Assembly (NCBI GenBank): GCA_018500075.1
Contig: JAHBAN010000091.1
Location: 1-23,042, forward strand
Source: Flavobacteriia bacterium
GTDB lineage: Bacteria; Bacteroidota; Bacteroidia; Flavobacteriales; Flavobacteriaceae
Direction of reading: 5' to 3'
DNA length: 23,042 nucleotides
The notes beneath the pieces were generated by a model. The model did no database searches. It had not been told where the DNA came from and saw only the letters and a program-made list of their open reading frames with translations. Each line of letters opens with the position of its first letter. The first letter of the stretch is position 1. The position numbers were made by a program, and so were the translations under genes. Positions 21,819 through 23,042 of this stretch are shown here, piece by piece.

Positions 21819-22649
21819 TCAGAACCGCTTTGGAAAAGCCATATGGCGGTTCACATCCTTATACAAAAGATACCGGACCGGGCCGGGGCCACCCGCATAG
21901 CAGGCTTGCGGGCAAAAGGCGCGCAGCCACATGAAATCACCCGCCTCGACTTCAACCCAATCTTGATTGAGCCTGTAAACGGCCTTGCCCTCCAGAACAT
22001 AGAGACCGTGCTCCATGACATGGGTTTCTGCAAAAGGGATCACTGCACCGGGCTGAAACGTCACCACATTGACGTGCATATCATGGCGCAAATCGGTGGA
22101 CTCCACAAAGCGCGTCGTCGCCCATTTCCCGTCCGTATTGGGCATAGCGGTCGGGGCGATGGTCTTCTCGTTGGTGACAAAAGCCTCGGGGGCCTCCAAC
22201 CCGGACACGGCCTCATAGCGCTTTCTAACCCAATGAAACTTGGCTTTTTCTTTGGAATGATTGAGCAAAGACCATGTCGCATCCGGCGGCAAATAGGCAT
22301 ATCCCCCCGTCTCCATGACATATGCGCGGCCCTCCAAGGTCAGCGTCACAGCCCCTTCCACAACAAACAAAACAGCCTCTACCCCTGTTTCGGTTTCGGG
22401 CCGCTCGCTGCCGCCGCCGGGCAATACCTCGCCAATATACTGCGAGAAGGTTTCCGCAAAGCCCGAGAGAGGCCGCGCAATGACCCAGAACCGCGCCTCT
22501 CTCCAAAACGGCAAGAGGCTTGTCACAATATCACTGAATGTCCCCTTGGGAATGACCGCATAAGCCTCGGTAAACATGGCCCGATCGGTCAAGAGCTGGG
22601 TTTGAGGCGCAAGCCCGCCTTGAGGCGCGTAATAATCTGGTGTCTTCAA
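21819..22649 (-). CDS. allE: (S)-Ureidoglycine aminohydrolase
   Basis: AllE releases ammonia from (S)-ureidoglycine to give (S)-ureidoglycolate, the AllA substrate, and keeps the stereochemistry. It is a bicupin of 276 residues. The N-terminal cupin has WVIARPLSGFAETFSQYIGE and a GGYAYLPPDATW block. The C-terminal cupin holds the manganese ligands E208, H210, H214 and Q248 (AETHVMEHGLYVLEGKAVY), with the same spacing as E235, H237, H241 and Q275 of the Arabidopsis enzyme. The start is the rare TTG at 22649: a stop lies five codons upstream and no ATG exists before residue 25. Its partner allantoate amidohydrolase is not in the window. It is convergent with the permease. Confidence 0.95.
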   Translation of the reverse strand: MKTPDYYAPQGGLAPQTQLLTDRAMFTEAYAVIPKGTFSDIVTSLLPFWREARFWVIARPLSGFAETFSQYIGEVLPGGGSERPETETGVEAVLFVVEGAVTLTLEGRAYVMETGGYAYLPPDATWSLLNHSKEKAKFHWVRKRYEAVSGLEAPEAFVTNEKTIAPTAMPNTDGKWATTRFVESTDLRHDMHVNVVTFQPGAVIPFAETHVMEHGLYVLEGKAVYRLNQDWVEVEAGDFMWLRAFCPQACYAGGPGPVRYLLYKDVNRHMAFPKRF

Positions 22650-22785
22650 TGGCCTAGCCTCTTACGTGATCTTTCCCCCTATAGAACCGCCTTCGCCCCG
22701 TATTTCCAATCCTTTTCAACGCCTAATAGCCTGAAGGATTATCAATATTTACTTGAAATCGGTGCCAAGGCGTCTTGGGAGCGTG
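22650..22785. promoter_or_regulatory. allE upstream region
   Basis: These 136 bases separate allE from the ccmG-like gene on the same strand, so allE likely has its own promoter. TTCAA-N9-GATAA (minus strand, 22757-22739) matches elements in the two other divergent gaps of the cluster. A TATAGG (minus strand, 22684-22679) could be a -10 box but lacks a convincing -35. No terminator hairpin for the upstream gene is clear. Confidence 0.4.
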
Positions 22786-23042
22786 CTAGTCGCGCGCTGC
22801 GGATGCGGCCTTTGCCGCGTCGATTGCGGGCTGAAGTGTCGTCTCGATCGCGCGTTGGGTGAGCGGGCCGGCAAAGCGCAATATGATGACCCCGTCTGAA
22901 TTGATAACATAGGTCTCAGGCACACCGTAGACCCCCCAGTTGAGCGCCATACGGCCTGTCTCGTCGGCCCCGACCGCTGTATAGGGGTTGCCCAGATCCG
23001 CCAAAAACTTGAGCGCATTCGGCGCTTTGTCTTTGTAATTCA
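22786..23042 (-). CDS. ccmG: CcmG/DsbE-like thiol:disulfide interchange protein, N-terminus off the window
   Basis: The reading frame is open to the window edge; the visible part begins NYKDKAPNALKFLADLGNPY and covers the C-terminal half of a thioredoxin-like fold. The cis-proline loop GVYGVPETYVINSDG and the strand IILRFAGPLTQ are typical of CcmG/DsbE, which in the periplasm reduces apocytochrome c or CcmH during heme attachment. The CxxC active site and membrane anchor would be encoded to the right of the window. The TTG at 23004 that opens a shorter frame is inside the domain and is not the start. ResA/TlpA proteins are the alternative, but the GVYGVPET block favours CcmG. Confidence 0.88.
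   Translation of the reverse strand, partial: NYKDKAPNALKFLADLGNPYTAVGADETGRMALNWGVYGVPETYVINSDGVIILRFAGPLTQRAIETTLQPAIDAAKAASAARD

Noticed and set aside
21843..22862. 339-codon plus-strand frame opposite allE
   Set aside because: Antisense shadow that also crosses the intergenic gap and the ccmG-like gene.
1..23042. CRISPR array, insertion sequence, prophage or toxin-antitoxin pair
   Set aside because: I looked for spaced direct repeats, transposase, integrase and small paired antitoxin frames and found none that I could support.

Overview
The window looks like the end of a contig from a marine alphaproteobacterium of the Roseobacter group (Rhodobacteraceae). The evidence is moderately high GC, Rhodobacteraceae-like proteins throughout (PDH E2, TrmD with an N-terminal extension, Hint-domain protein, DUF3445 protein), and a DMSP lyase of the DddP type. 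The first 25 bases are leftover Nextera/Tn5 sequencing adapter, so the left edge is an assembly edge and the first gene is cut.

Layout. (a) 26-2113: 3' part of the pyruvate dehydrogenase E2 gene, convergent with a family 2-like glycosyltransferase and a small membrane protein. (b) 2138-2392: two identical tandem tRNA-Asp genes with a clear sigma-70 promoter. (c) 2537-4693: a short proline-rich ORF and a TfoX C-terminal-domain gene, convergent with ndk and a Bcr/CflA-type MFS exporter. (d) 4813-9534: ABC-F ATPase, MarC-family membrane protein, membrane-anchored retropepsin-like protease and trmD, closely spaced, then rplS and rpmE and a bidirectional terminator. (e) 9617-9700: tRNA-Leu(UAG). 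(f) 9839-11184: a degenerate Hint-domain protein convergent with a stand-alone NAD(P)H-hydrate dehydratase. (g) 11504-13285: glnB-glnA (PII and glutamine synthetase), with an NtrC-like site upstream. (h) 13363-15597: a DUF3445 heme N-demethylase-like gene divergent from dddP. (i) 15609-22649: a purine-ring/ureide degradation cluster: puuD, a LysR regulator, uraH, a puuE-uraD fusion, allA, an NCS2 permease and allE. (j) the 3' part of a ccmG/dsbE-like thioredoxin gene runs off the right edge.

How it fits together. The cluster should import a purine or urate (NCS2 permease), oxidise urate at the membrane (PuuD), hydrolyse 5-hydroxyisourate (UraH), decarboxylate OHCU and open allantoin (PuuE-UraD), deaminate ureidoglycine (AllE) and cleave ureidoglycolate to glyoxylate and urea (AllA). 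The one missing enzyme is the allantoate-consuming step. Ammonia released would be captured by the GlnB-controlled glutamine synthetase encoded a few kb away. DddP, with every published metal-binding and catalytic residue present, adds DMSP cleavage to acrylate and DMS. I see no CRISPR array, insertion sequence or prophage.

I did not find a plainly new defence or mobile system. The best leads for novelty are an asymmetric motif shared by three promoter regions of the purine cluster, a 31-codon ORF in frame with and just ahead of a TfoX-domain gene, and a Hint-domain protein that has lost its catalytic residues.
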